NCBI GenBank assembly: GCA_026986355.1
Contig: JALSOO010000011.1
Location: 1 to 5,423, forward strand
Length of the DNA: 5,423 nt
Reading direction: 5' to 3'
From: Campylobacteraceae bacterium
Lineage (GTDB): Bacteria > Campylobacterota > Campylobacteria > Campylobacterales > Sulfurovaceae
Numbering within the stretch: the first letter of the stretch is position 1; the number at the start of each line of letters is the position of its first letter. Of the stretch, positions 1 to 5,423 are shown in pieces. The notes under the pieces are model-generated. The model saw nothing but the letters and a program-made list of their open reading frames with translations, did not search any database and was not told the origin of the DNA. A program made the position numbers and the translations under genes.

Positions 1-1
1 T

Positions 2-460
2 ATGAATGTTGTAAATCCAAAAGAGATTATCAAAAATGCTCCATGGCAAGTAGTTTGGTTTAGTATCGGATTGTATATCGTTGTTTATGGATTAAAAAAT
101 GCAGGATTGACTGATTACCTATCTATTCTTCTCAAAGATTTAGCATCAAGAGGTGATACAATTGCTATTGTTGGAACAGGTTTTATCTCTGCCTTTTTAT
201 CGGCTATCATGAATAATATGCCAACAATTATGATTATGGATATTGCCTTACAAGATGTAGGGAATAGTGCTTTAGCTTATGCCAATATTATTGGTTGTAA
301 TTTAGGGCCAAAAATGACCCCATTTGGAAGTCTTGCTACCCTACTTTGGCTACATGTATTGGCACAAAAAGGGGTAAAAATAGGCTTTTGGGAGTATAGT
401 AAGTTTGGGCTAATCGTTACTCCACCTGTCTTACTTCTAGTTCTCTTAAGTTTGTTGTAA
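2..460 (+). CDS. arsB: ArsB-type arsenite efflux permease, C-terminal part (5' end outside window)
   Basis: The frame is open to the left edge, so this is the end of a longer gene; the first ATG (position 2) is most likely an internal methionine. The 152 visible residues match the last third of ArsB, an inner-membrane permease that exports arsenite or antimonite, driven by membrane potential or by ArsA. Family members are about 430 residues long. Visible signatures are PWQVVWFSIGLYIVVYGLKN (residues 14-33), the NNMP turn (71-74), GPKMTPFGSLATLLWL (102-117) and a hydrophobic C-terminal helix (about 136-152). At least three strongly hydrophobic segments alternate with short loops. The gene ends in TAA. 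I see no clear hairpin terminator after it, so some readthrough into the next operon is possible. A related ion-transporter-superfamily permease is the alternative, but the similarity to ArsB is close. Whether other ars genes lie upstream cannot be seen. Confidence 0.93.
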   Translation: MNVVNPKEIIKNAPWQVVWFSIGLYIVVYGLKNAGLTDYLSILLKDLASRGDTIAIVGTGFISAFLSAIMNNMPTIMIMDIALQDVGNSALAYANIIGCNLGPKMTPFGSLATLLWLHVLAQKGVKIGFWEYSKFGLIVTPPVLLLVLLSLL

Positions 461-499
461 TTGTTATACTAGAAAACACTTTTAATAGAAATATAGATA

Positions 500-528
500 T
501 TGTTGTCTCAAACTGAAACTACTATATT
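500..528 (+). promoter_or_regulatory. Candidate sigma70-type promoter for the FecR/OmpA/CHASE2 kinase operon
   Basis: TTGTTG (500-505) and TATATT (523-528) are separated by 17 bases. The -10 matches consensus at 5 of 6 positions; the -35 matches only 3 of 6, which is usual in Campylobacterota, where -35 elements are poorly conserved. Transcription would start near 535 and give a leader of about 75 nt before the FecR-domain gene. TATACA at 544-549 is an alternative -10. In DNA this AT-rich, -10-like hexamers arise by chance, so this is a proposal only. Confidence 0.4.
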
Positions 529-537
529 TAAATATAG
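522..537. repeat. Perfect 16-bp palindrome over the candidate -10 element; possible operator
   Basis: CTATATTTAAATATAG reads the same on both strands. It covers the candidate -10 (523-528) and the predicted start of transcription. The half-site AAATATAG occurs again at 489-496, and the longer AAATATAGAT is directly repeated at 489-498 and 530-539, a start-to-start distance of 41 bp (about four helical turns). This arrangement would suit a dimeric regulator binding at two sites. The sequence is pure AT apart from its end bases, and CTATATTTAA also appears inside the murein transglycosylase gene at 3951-3960, so chance is a serious alternative. Confidence 0.35.
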
Positions 538-564
538 ATTAACTATACAAAAATATTTATTTAA

Positions 565-608
565 TCTCCTATTCATGATACTATTTTTAATAAATCAGAA
601 ATAGGAGA
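565..608 (+). promoter_or_regulatory. 5' leader hairpin able to mask the Shine-Dalgarno of the FecR-domain gene
   Basis: TCTCCTATT (565-573) is the exact reverse complement of AATAGGAGA (600-608). The right arm contains the AGGAGA ribosome site of the gene starting at 612, so in the mRNA a 9-bp stem with a 26-nt, mostly A/U loop would bury that site. The left arm resembles the anti-Shine-Dalgarno end of 16S rRNA. If transcription starts upstream of 565, as the candidate promoter predicts, the structure could restrain translation of the first gene and, by coupling, of the whole operon. It would not form if transcription starts downstream, for example from the GATACT at 577-582. No known riboswitch family is recognised. 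Confidence 0.4.
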
Positions 609-611
609 GAT

Positions 612-1031
612 ATGAAAAACTTAATTATAGGAATGGTTTTACTCAATAGTATACTTTTTGCTAATGTAGGGGTAATCAAAAAAATAGAAGGTATAGTAGA
701 GATAAAAAGAAAAGGAGATATATTTCTTGCTAAAGTCGGGACAACCATAGAAAATGGAGATATTGTCTCCACAAAAGCAAAAAGCTCTGTAGGTATAACA
801 TTTGATGATGGAACACGAGTCTCTTTAGAGGAGAAATCTATATTTATTATCAATAAATTTATTGTAAAACCAAATCAAAAAAAGTACAATGTTGATTTGG
901 AGTTAAGAACAGGAAAAGGGATGTTTACAACAGGGAAAATAGGTAAGCTCTCTCCTAAATCATTTAAACTAAAGATACCAAAAGGTGCTGTTGGTATTCG
1001 TGGTACAAAATTTATAGTAGAGGTTGAGTAA
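612..1031 (+). CDS. Small exported FecR-domain protein
   Basis: This 139-residue protein begins with a short signal peptide: Lys at residue 3, a hydrophobic core at 4-16, and a likely signal peptidase I site after LFA at residue 17. The rest is a single FecR domain (about 20-139). It shows the family pattern of an IEGIVEIKRKG opening strand, a VGTTIENGDIVST segment (42-54), FDDGTRVSL (64-72), and the conserved closing motif AVGIRGTKFIVEV (126-138), after which the protein ends. Classical FecR is an inner-membrane anti-sigma regulator of iron-citrate uptake; this protein has no cytoplasmic anti-sigma part and no sigma factor or TonB receptor beside it, so that role is unlikely. A periplasmic or surface ligand-binding or scaffold role is inferred. 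The start is supported by AGGAGAG at 603-609. Its TAA overlaps the ATG of the next gene by one base (TAATG), which implies translational coupling. Confidence 0.88.
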   Translation: MKNLIIGMVLLNSILFANVGVIKKIEGIVEIKRKGDIFLAKVGTTIENGDIVSTKAKSSVGITFDDGTRVSLEEKSIFIINKFIVKPNQKKYNVDLELRTGKGMFTTGKIGKLSPKSFKLKIPKGAVGIRGTKFIVEVE

Positions 1032-1618
1032 TGAAAAAGACTCTTCTAATTACTACGCTTATAAGTTTTATTGGATGTTCAAAAAAGACAAAAGTTTTAC
1101 TTTTGGATAGTGGGAAGAAGAGAAATGCTATTGTTGTATCAACAAATAAGGGTTCTACCTTAGTTAATAAGATAAATGGATTTGTTGAGTTAGTAGATAA
1201 AAATCAACCACCTAGCACGATAAAGATAATGCCAAAAGATAAGATATACACTCACTATTCACGTCTTTTTAATATTGAGCCAACAGCTCCAAGAACATAT
1301 ATTGTCTATTTTAAGCCAAACTCAAAAGAGCTTACAGATGGCTCAAAGATAGTATTAAATCAAGCAATAGAAGAGATAAAGAGACGCTCTGCGTGTGTAG
1401 TCGATGTTATTGGTCATACAGACACGGTAGGTTCATATAAAGTAAATGCTAAAATATCACTAGATAGAGCCAACTATATTAAAAATATAATAAAAAAAAG
1501 AAGAGTTCCACTACTTGCACTTCAAGCAAAAGGATATGGAGAAGAGGATTTATTGATGAAAACATCAAATAATGTATCAGAAAAAAGAAATAGAAATGTT
1601 GAAATTTTTATTAAATAG
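1031..1618 (+). CDS. OmpA-family (OmpA C-terminal domain) peptidoglycan-binding probable lipoprotein
   Basis: This 195-residue protein starts with a lipoprotein-like signal (MKK, then a hydrophobic stretch to Gly15) and Cys16 as the predicted lipidated residue. The lipobox FIGC is slightly atypical because Phe replaces the usual Leu at -3. Residues 17-88 are Lys-rich and unassigned. Residues 89-195 form an OmpA-like domain: YFKPNSKEL (93-101), GHTDTVGS (128-135) with the conserved Asp131, ISLDRA (142-147) with the conserved Arg146, GYGE (168-171) and the closing EKRNRNVEIFI. In this family the Asp and Arg bind the free carboxylate of diaminopimelate in the peptide stem. The likely place is the outer membrane's inner face, tethered to murein. 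Start and stop of neighbours are tight: a one-base overlap upstream and three bases before the kinase gene. Its FecR and CHASE2 neighbours suggest a sensing or anchoring part rather than a structural porin; no beta-barrel is present. Confidence 0.88.
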   Translation: MKKTLLITTLISFIGCSKKTKVLLLDSGKKRNAIVVSTNKGSTLVNKINGFVELVDKNQPPSTIKIMPKDKIYTHYSRLFNIEPTAPRTYIVYFKPNSKELTDGSKIVLNQAIEEIKRRSACVVDVIGHTDTVGSYKVNAKISLDRANYIKNIIKKRRVPLLALQAKGYGEEDLLMKTSNNVSEKRNRNVEIFIK

Positions 1619-1621
1619 TCT

Positions 1622-3550
1622 ATGCTAACACTATATCGTGCTATTTCTGTTTTTATATTTGCTACTCTACTTCATCTATTTTTCTATCATAGTAAATGGA
1701 TGAAAGAGCTTGACTATAAAGTCTATGATACAACACAGCTACTTCTATCTGATATAAAAAAAGAGACCTCATCATATACAGTAATTGTTGATATTGATGA
1801 AAAAAGTATACAGCAATTAGGTCAATGGCCTTGGCCAAGGGTTATAAATGCAAAATTAATTGATGCTATTAATAGCATGAACCCCTCTGCTTTGGGAGTC
1901 AATATTCTTTTTCCAGAAAAAGATAGAACCTCTCCATTAGAGATGAAAAAATTCTATAAAAAGTTCTTTAACCTTAATATTAAACTAGATGATTTCCCTA
2001 TGGAACTAAGAGATAATGATGAGGTATTAGCCAAATCAATAGAACGCTCTAATGCTACTTTGTCTACCTACTTCTATAATAGTCCCTATACGCAAAAGCA
2101 TTGTCAAAAACTACTCTATAGAGAGAACTTTTTTAAGGGAATAGAAACTGATTTAAATAGTACATCACTTCTTTGTAATTATAAAATACTACAAAATAGT
2201 GTAGATAACTTTGGATTTATTAATGCATCTGTCGATAGCGATGGAGTCTTTAGGAGAATCCCTCTTTTTGTAGATTATAAAAATCATATTTTTCCCTCTT
2301 TTGCATTAGCAACTATTTTGAGTTTTGATAAATATTTTAATTTAGAAAACAGTAGTAGTTCAATATTGGTAAATTTCTCTTCAAAACCAAAAGTATTCTC
2401 TGCTATTGATATTTTAACAGGAAATATTTCTCCAAAAGATATTCAAGGGAAAATCGTTATCTTAGGCTCATCTATTGTAGGTATAAGCCCAAAATATCGT
2501 ACATCAACAGGGAAAGAGGTATCAAGCTCTATGATACATGCTTCTGTAATAGATAATATTTTAGAGAAATCATTTTTAATTGAAAAAACCATTTATAAAA
2601 AAATAAATCTATTAATCTCTTTTTTTCTATCTATATTAATTTTTATATTACTATTTAAACGACTTTATATATCTGTAGTTACTCTATTTTTATTAACAAT
2701 GGTTATCTCAACCTCATATCTACTTAATTCCTATTTAGATGGTATATACATCTCTATTACCTATTTGTGGTTACCTTTTCTACTATTTTTTATAACAATT
2801 CTACTATATCATCTAAAATTGGTCGATATAGAGAGAGAGGAACAAGAGAAACTTTTGATTAGACAAGATAAATTAGCCTCTATGGGAGAGATGATTGCAC
2901 TTATTGCACATCAGTGGAGACAGCCCTTATCTGCTATCAATGGAACAGTTCTAAATATAGATATAGAGTTAAAAAAGAGAGATATATACATTGAAGATAT
3001 AGATAAAAATCTTGATGAGATTGAGGAACTTACACAATACCTCTCTAAAACAATTAATGATTTTGCTGATTTTTTCTCACAAAATAAACAAAAAGAGAGT
3101 TTCTATATTTCAGAGATTATTACTCAATTTAAAATACTTATGCCTCTAACAAACAGTATAGATATAGTATATGAGTATCAAGAAGAGATTGAGATTATTG
3201 GTTATAAATCAGAATTCTTACAACTCTTTATTATTATTGTCAATAATGCTATATATGCGTGTAATAAAAATCTATCTAAACAAGAGATAACAACAATTAT
3301 AGTTAAAAACTATATAGATAAAAATTATATTTGCGTATCTATAGAGGATAATGGAAAAGGTATAGATAAAAAAGATTTAAAAAATATTTTTAATCCCTAT
3401 TTTACAACAAAAAACAAGCAACATGGAACAGGTCTAGGACTCTATATTCTAAAACTTATTGTAGAAAACAGTATGAATGGAAAGGTATTTGTAGATAATG
3501 GGGAAAAAGGAGCTATCTTTACAATAAAAATACCCAAAGAGATAAGATAA
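1622..3550 (+). CDS. CHASE2-domain transmembrane sensor histidine kinase
   Basis: A 642-residue membrane kinase. One N-terminal helix (about 4-22) leads to a large periplasmic CHASE2 domain (about 25-320), with family features VIVDIDEKSIQQLGQWPWPR (54-73), FGFINASVDSDGVFRRIPL (197-215) and GKIVILGSSIVG (276-287). Three closely spaced transmembrane helices follow (about 328-345, 349-369, 374-396). There is no HAMP or PAS domain; a short linker leads to HisKA, with the phospho-acceptor His430 in HQWRQPL (430-435). The HATPase_c domain has its N-box at IIIVNNAIYACN (537-548), the G1 box DNGKG (576-580), the F-box FNPYFTT (590-596) and the G2 box GTGLGL (602-607), so it looks catalytically complete. 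CHASE2 ligands are unknown in general. Cys161 and Cys185 lie in the periplasmic part and could pair. The ATG is three bases after the upstream stop with no good Shine-Dalgarno, so translation probably depends on the OmpA-like gene. No response regulator is visible. Confidence 0.93.
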   Translation: MLTLYRAISVFIFATLLHLFFYHSKWMKELDYKVYDTTQLLLSDIKKETSSYTVIVDIDEKSIQQLGQWPWPRVINAKLIDAINSMNPSALGVNILFPEKDRTSPLEMKKFYKKFFNLNIKLDDFPMELRDNDEVLAKSIERSNATLSTYFYNSPYTQKHCQKLLYRENFFKGIETDLNSTSLLCNYKILQNSVDNFGFINASVDSDGVFRRIPLFVDYKNHIFPSFALATILSFDKYFNLENSSSSILVNFSSKPKVFSAIDILTGNISPKDIQGKIVILGSSIVGISPKYRTSTGKEVSSSMIHASVIDNILEKSFLIEKTIYKKINLLISFFLSILIFILLFKRLYISVVTLFLLTMVISTSYLLNSYLDGIYISITYLWLPFLLFFITILLYHLKLVDIEREEQEKLLIRQDKLASMGEMIALIAHQWRQPLSAINGTVLNIDIELKKRDIYIEDIDKNLDEIEELTQYLSKTINDFADFFSQNKQKESFYISEIITQFKILMPLTNSIDIVYEYQEEIEIIGYKSEFLQLFIIIVNNAIYACNKNLSKQEITTIIVKNYIDKNYICVSIEDNGKGIDKKDLKNIFNPYFTTKNKQHGTGLGLYILKLIVENSMNGKVFVDNGEKGAIFTIKIPKEIR

Positions 3551-3622
3551 ACCCCTAATTTATGGATTTTGTTACCATTGATTAATAAAAGAGATGTAAA
3601 GTTTTTATCTATAGGAGAAACT
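3551..3622 (+). promoter_or_regulatory. Kinase-transglycosylase spacer with the ribosome site that fixes the downstream start
   Basis: This 72-nt gap has no hairpin terminator, so transcription from the kinase operon could continue into the transglycosylase gene. AGGAGA at 3613-3618 sits four bases before ATG 3623 and marks the true start. The same frame is open upstream to a TTG at 3569, but that would put 18 polar residues before an obvious signal peptide and lacks a ribosome site. No convincing separate promoter is seen; TATCTA at 3607-3612 is only a weak -10 resemblance and lies too close to the start to be useful. Confidence 0.6.
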
Positions 3623-4648
3623 ATGAAACAGATAAAACTACTGCTTATGCTTTTACTCTTTTTAACCACTGTGATAGAAGCAAAAGATTACAACAACAGA
3701 CGTGAAGTCAAGAACTTCATCAATATGATGGTCAAAAAACACCATTTTAAAAGAGCCGAACTTAAAAAACTTTTTAGTAATGTTAAGTTCCAGAGAGGTG
3801 CTTTGGGTATGTTTAATCCTAAATATCGTAAAAAACCTAAACATCCCCCTAAACACTATTCTAAACATGGTTCATGGGATAGATATGAGAAGATACTCCT
3901 AAAAGAGAGTAAAGTGATAAAAGGTGTTGAGTATCTAAGAAAACATCGTTCTATATTTAAAGAAGTATATAGAAGATATGGTGTACCACCTGAGTATATC
4001 ACAGCAATTATTGGGATAGAGAGCCATTATGGATATAACCGTGGTAAATTTCCTGCATTTGATACCTTGACTACCCTAGCTTTTGAACCCAATAGACGAA
4101 AAAAATATTTTAAATTTGAGTTAAAAGAGCTACTACTACTCTCTAAAAAAGAGGGATTTAATCCTAAAAATGTAAAAAGCTCTTTTGCAGGAGCTATTGG
4201 GCTAGGGCAATTTATGCCAAGCTCTTATGATGCTTTTGCTGTTGATTTCAATAGAGATGGACGAAGAAGTATACAGACCACTTCTGATGCAATAGCAAGT
4301 ATTGCTAACTATTTCAAAAAAAATGGTTGGAGAAGAGGAGAAGTTGTAGCAACACGTGTATCCTATAAAGGTAATAGATTTAATAGGAGAAAAACTGGAT
4401 ATAGACATAAATATTATCGTAGTAGCTTATTTGGAATCACTCCAAAATATGGTACATGGAGATATGGAGGCAAAGTACGACTTATAAAATTAGATAGACA
4501 CAATTATGATGAGCTTTGGTATGGTGCTAAAAACTTCTATGTCATTACACGATACAACCATAGCTCATATTATGCTATGGCTGTTCATCAATTAGCACAA
4601 CGTATAAGAAAAATGTATCAAAAAAAATATGGAGATAATTTAAGATAG
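3623..4648 (+). CDS. mltB: MltB-type lytic murein transglycosylase (GH103)
   Basis: MltB-family enzymes cleave the MurNAc-GlcNAc bond of murein and leave 1,6-anhydro-MurNAc ends. This 341-residue protein (E. coli MltB is about 360) has a signal peptide with probable cleavage after IEA at residue 20, and no lipobox cysteine, so a soluble periplasmic or membrane-associated form is likely. Catalytic Glu133 lies in IIGIESHYG (129-137). Other family blocks are FDTLTTLAF (146-154), FAGAIGLGQFMPSSY (188-202), AVDFNRDG (206-213), SDAIASIANYFKKNGW (221-236) and the C-terminal RYNHSSYYAMAVHQLA (310-325). The start follows AGGAGA at 3613-3618. The protein is strikingly basic, with a His/Lys/Pro-rich stretch at 66-83 and an Arg/Lys/Tyr-rich stretch at 251-284, which may help it bind acidic murein or membrane. 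It follows the kinase gene by 72 nt and ends 16 nt before a strong terminator, so it may be the last gene of the same transcript. Confidence 0.93.
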   Translation: MKQIKLLLMLLLFLTTVIEAKDYNNRREVKNFINMMVKKHHFKRAELKKLFSNVKFQRGALGMFNPKYRKKPKHPPKHYSKHGSWDRYEKILLKESKVIKGVEYLRKHRSIFKEVYRRYGVPPEYITAIIGIESHYGYNRGKFPAFDTLTTLAFEPNRRKKYFKFELKELLLLSKKEGFNPKNVKSSFAGAIGLGQFMPSSYDAFAVDFNRDGRRSIQTTSDAIASIANYFKKNGWRRGEVVATRVSYKGNRFNRRKTGYRHKYYRSSLFGITPKYGTWRYGGKVRLIKLDRHNYDELWYGAKNFYVITRYNHSSYYAMAVHQLAQRIRKMYQKKYGDNLR

Positions 4649-4664
4649 TTATAAACTATATTCC

Positions 4665-4701
4665 AAAATGTGATTTTTATTAAATAAAAAAATCACATTT
4701 T
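4665..4701 (+). terminator. Hairpin terminator after the murein transglycosylase gene
   Basis: AAAATGTGATTTTT (4665-4678) and AAAAATCACATTTT (4688-4701) form a perfect 14-bp stem with a 9-nt loop (ATTAAATAA). The stem's 3' arm ends in TTTT and is followed by a T/A-rich run rather than a long T tract. The A-run at the foot of the 5' arm means it could also work for transcription from the other side. It separates the envelope operon from the NlpC/P60 gene. Confidence 0.8.
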
Positions 4702-4709
4702 ATATATTA

Positions 4710-4738
4710 TTGATATTTAAACTCTTTTCCACTATTAT
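4710..4738 (+). promoter_or_regulatory. Probable sigma70 promoter of the NlpC/P60 endopeptidase gene
   Basis: TTGATA (4710-4715) and TATTAT (4733-4738) are exactly 17 bases apart, and each matches its consensus hexamer at 5 of 6 positions. Transcription would start near 4745 and give a leader of about 43 nt. It lies just after a terminator and before a gene with its own ribosome site, which is where a promoter is expected. Confidence 0.6.
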
Positions 4739-4770
4739 TACACATTAGTTATTATTTAAAATTGTGTAAT
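4737..4770. repeat. Inverted repeat over the transcription start of the NlpC/P60 gene; possible operator
   Basis: ATTACACA (4737-4744) and TGTGTAAT (4763-4770) are perfect 8-bp inverted copies separated by 18 bases. The left arm overlaps the last two bases of the candidate -10 and the predicted start of transcription, so a protein bound here could repress. The 26-bp centre-to-centre distance is long for one dimer but fits two contacts on the same face of the helix less well than 21 or 31 bp would. As RNA it would be only a weak hairpin, and it would lose its left arm if transcription starts at about 4745. Confidence 0.4.
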
Positions 4771-4787
4771 TACTTAAGGAAAAATAA

Positions 4788-5423
4788 ATGAATTGGATTA
4801 AAAAAACACTCTTTGCTATTATAGGTATTCAACTTTTGGTACTAGCCCAACTATCCTATATAAAATATTATGGTAATAGTAGATATGCAACAATACTAAA
4901 AAGTGGTACTCTATTTGCATCAACCCCATCTTGTAAACCAAAACTCCCTCTAGTCATTCAAACTACACTCTTTAGTCCCAAAAAAGAGATTTTAGCCCCA
5001 TCTATTCCTGCACAATTAAGAAAAGAGATAGAAAACTTTACCTCATCTCAGATTTCAAATAGATGCTTAGCCCTTATCTATAAATCAAGAGAAATAGAAG
5101 ATAAAATATCTACAGAGATAGAACAAAAAGCTAAAAAACTATTAGGTCTCAAATATGTTTGGGGTGCAACAGGACCAAATAAGTTTGATTGTTCTGGATT
5201 TACACAAAAAGTCTATAAATTAGCAGGAATTAAAATCCCTAGAAACTCAAGAGAACAAGCGAAAGTAGGCGAGTATATTAGCTATGATAAGCTTCAAAAA
5301 GGAGATATGGTATTTTTTGATACCAACCGTAAAAAAATAGGAAAAGTAAACCATGTAGGTATCTATTTGGAAGATGGAAAATTTATACATGCTAGTTCAG
5401 GTAGTAAAAAAGTAGTTATTACC
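4788..5423 (+). CDS. NlpC/P60-family peptidoglycan endopeptidase, 3' end outside window
   Basis: The frame is open from ATG 4788 to the window end, giving 212 residues with no stop. AAGGA at 4776-4780 lies seven bases before the ATG. Residues 4-26 are a hydrophobic signal or membrane anchor; VLA at 18-20 could be a signal peptidase site, but it may remain uncleaved. Residues 27-105 are unassigned and contain Cys49 and Cys93. The NlpC/P60 cysteine-peptidase domain begins near 110: YVWGATGPNKFDCSGF (123-138) holds the nucleophile Cys135, RNSREQA (152-158) and KGDMVFF (171-177) are family blocks, and NHVGIYL (188-194) holds the catalytic His189, with His201 in FIHASS as the likely third residue. 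Such enzymes cut D-Glu-diaminopimelate or diaminopimelate-D-Ala bonds in murein peptides. Only the domain's last part should be missing. Spr/MepS-like hydrolases are the closest type I recognise; exact bond specificity cannot be told. Confidence 0.9.
   Translation, partial: MNWIKKTLFAIIGIQLLVLAQLSYIKYYGNSRYATILKSGTLFASTPSCKPKLPLVIQTTLFSPKKEILAPSIPAQLRKEIENFTSSQISNRCLALIYKSREIEDKISTEIEQKAKKLLGLKYVWGATGPNKFDCSGFTQKVYKLAGIKIPRNSREQAKVGEYISYDKLQKGDMVFFDTNRKKIGKVNHVGIYLEDGKFIHASSGSKKVVIT

Noticed and set aside
2..4. ATG at position 2 as a true gene start
   Set aside because: The frame is open to the edge and the protein aligns with the C-terminal third of ArsB only, so the start lies outside the window.
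461..521. Terminator directly after arsB
   Set aside because: I found no stem of useful length followed by a T tract in this stretch.
587..853. Minus-strand open frame of 88 codons
   Set aside because: It lies mostly inside the FecR-domain gene, has no recognisable domain, and its composition is that expected of the reverse of a coding frame.
612..1031. FecR-domain protein as an anti-sigma regulator of iron uptake
   Set aside because: It has a signal peptide, no cytoplasmic anti-sigma segment, and no sigma factor or TonB-dependent receptor gene nearby.
3569..3622. TTG at 3569 as the start of the murein transglycosylase
   Set aside because: It has no ribosome site and would place 18 polar residues before a clear signal peptide; ATG 3623 has AGGAGA at a suitable distance.
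3442..3868. Two minus-strand open frames (3442-3669 and 3662-3868)
   Set aside because: They lie opposite the kinase C-terminus and the transglycosylase N-terminus, both of which carry strong family motifs on the + strand; no domain or ribosome site supports the reverse frames.
3951..3960. CTATATTTAA inside the transglycosylase gene as another operator copy
   Set aside because: Only one half-site is present, it lies within a coding sequence, and such AT-rich words are expected by chance here.
4202..4408. Minus-strand open frame of 68 codons
   Set aside because: It is opposite the conserved GQFMPSSY core of the transglycosylase and shows no features of its own.
1..5423. CRISPR array, tRNA, rRNA, insertion sequence or phage genes
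   Set aside because: No regularly spaced long repeats, cloverleaf sequence, rRNA-like segment, transposase motif or terminal inverted repeats were seen.

Overview
The window looks like AT-rich chromosomal DNA (roughly 30% G+C by eye) from a Campylobacterota member of the Sulfurimonas/Arcobacter/Sulfurovum kind. The clues are the base composition, AGGAGA-type ribosome sites, tightly packed same-strand genes, and a histidine kinase with the HQWRQPL H-box that is very common in that phylum. The genus cannot be fixed from this sequence. All genes I can support lie on the + strand.

Layout. (1) 1-460: the C-terminal third of an ArsB-type arsenite efflux permease, cut by the window start. (2) 461-611: an intergenic control region with a candidate sigma70-type promoter, a perfect 16-bp palindrome over its -10 element, and an inverted repeat whose 3' arm contains the Shine-Dalgarno of the next gene. 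(3) 612-3550: a three-gene operon with almost no spacing, encoding a small exported FecR-domain protein, an OmpA-C-domain (peptidoglycan-binding) probable lipoprotein, and a 642-residue CHASE2 sensor histidine kinase. (4) 3623-4648: an MltB-type lytic murein transglycosylase, followed by a strong hairpin terminator (4665-4701). (5) 4710-4770: a good promoter overlapped by an inverted repeat. (6) 4788-5423: the first 212 residues of an NlpC/P60 peptidoglycan endopeptidase, cut by the window end.

How the genes may work together. Apart from arsB, every gene concerns the cell envelope. The FecR protein and the OmpA-like lipoprotein should both sit in the periplasm or on the outer membrane. They are translationally linked to a kinase whose large CHASE2 domain faces the same compartment, so a natural hypothesis is a periplasmic sensing module that passes an envelope or peptidoglycan signal to a cytoplasmic HisKA/HATPase. 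No response regulator is in the window, so the output is unknown. The two murein enzymes downstream (one cutting glycan strands, one cutting peptides) could be targets or just neighbours. The FecR/OmpA/kinase cassette and its leader region are the most interesting part of the window.
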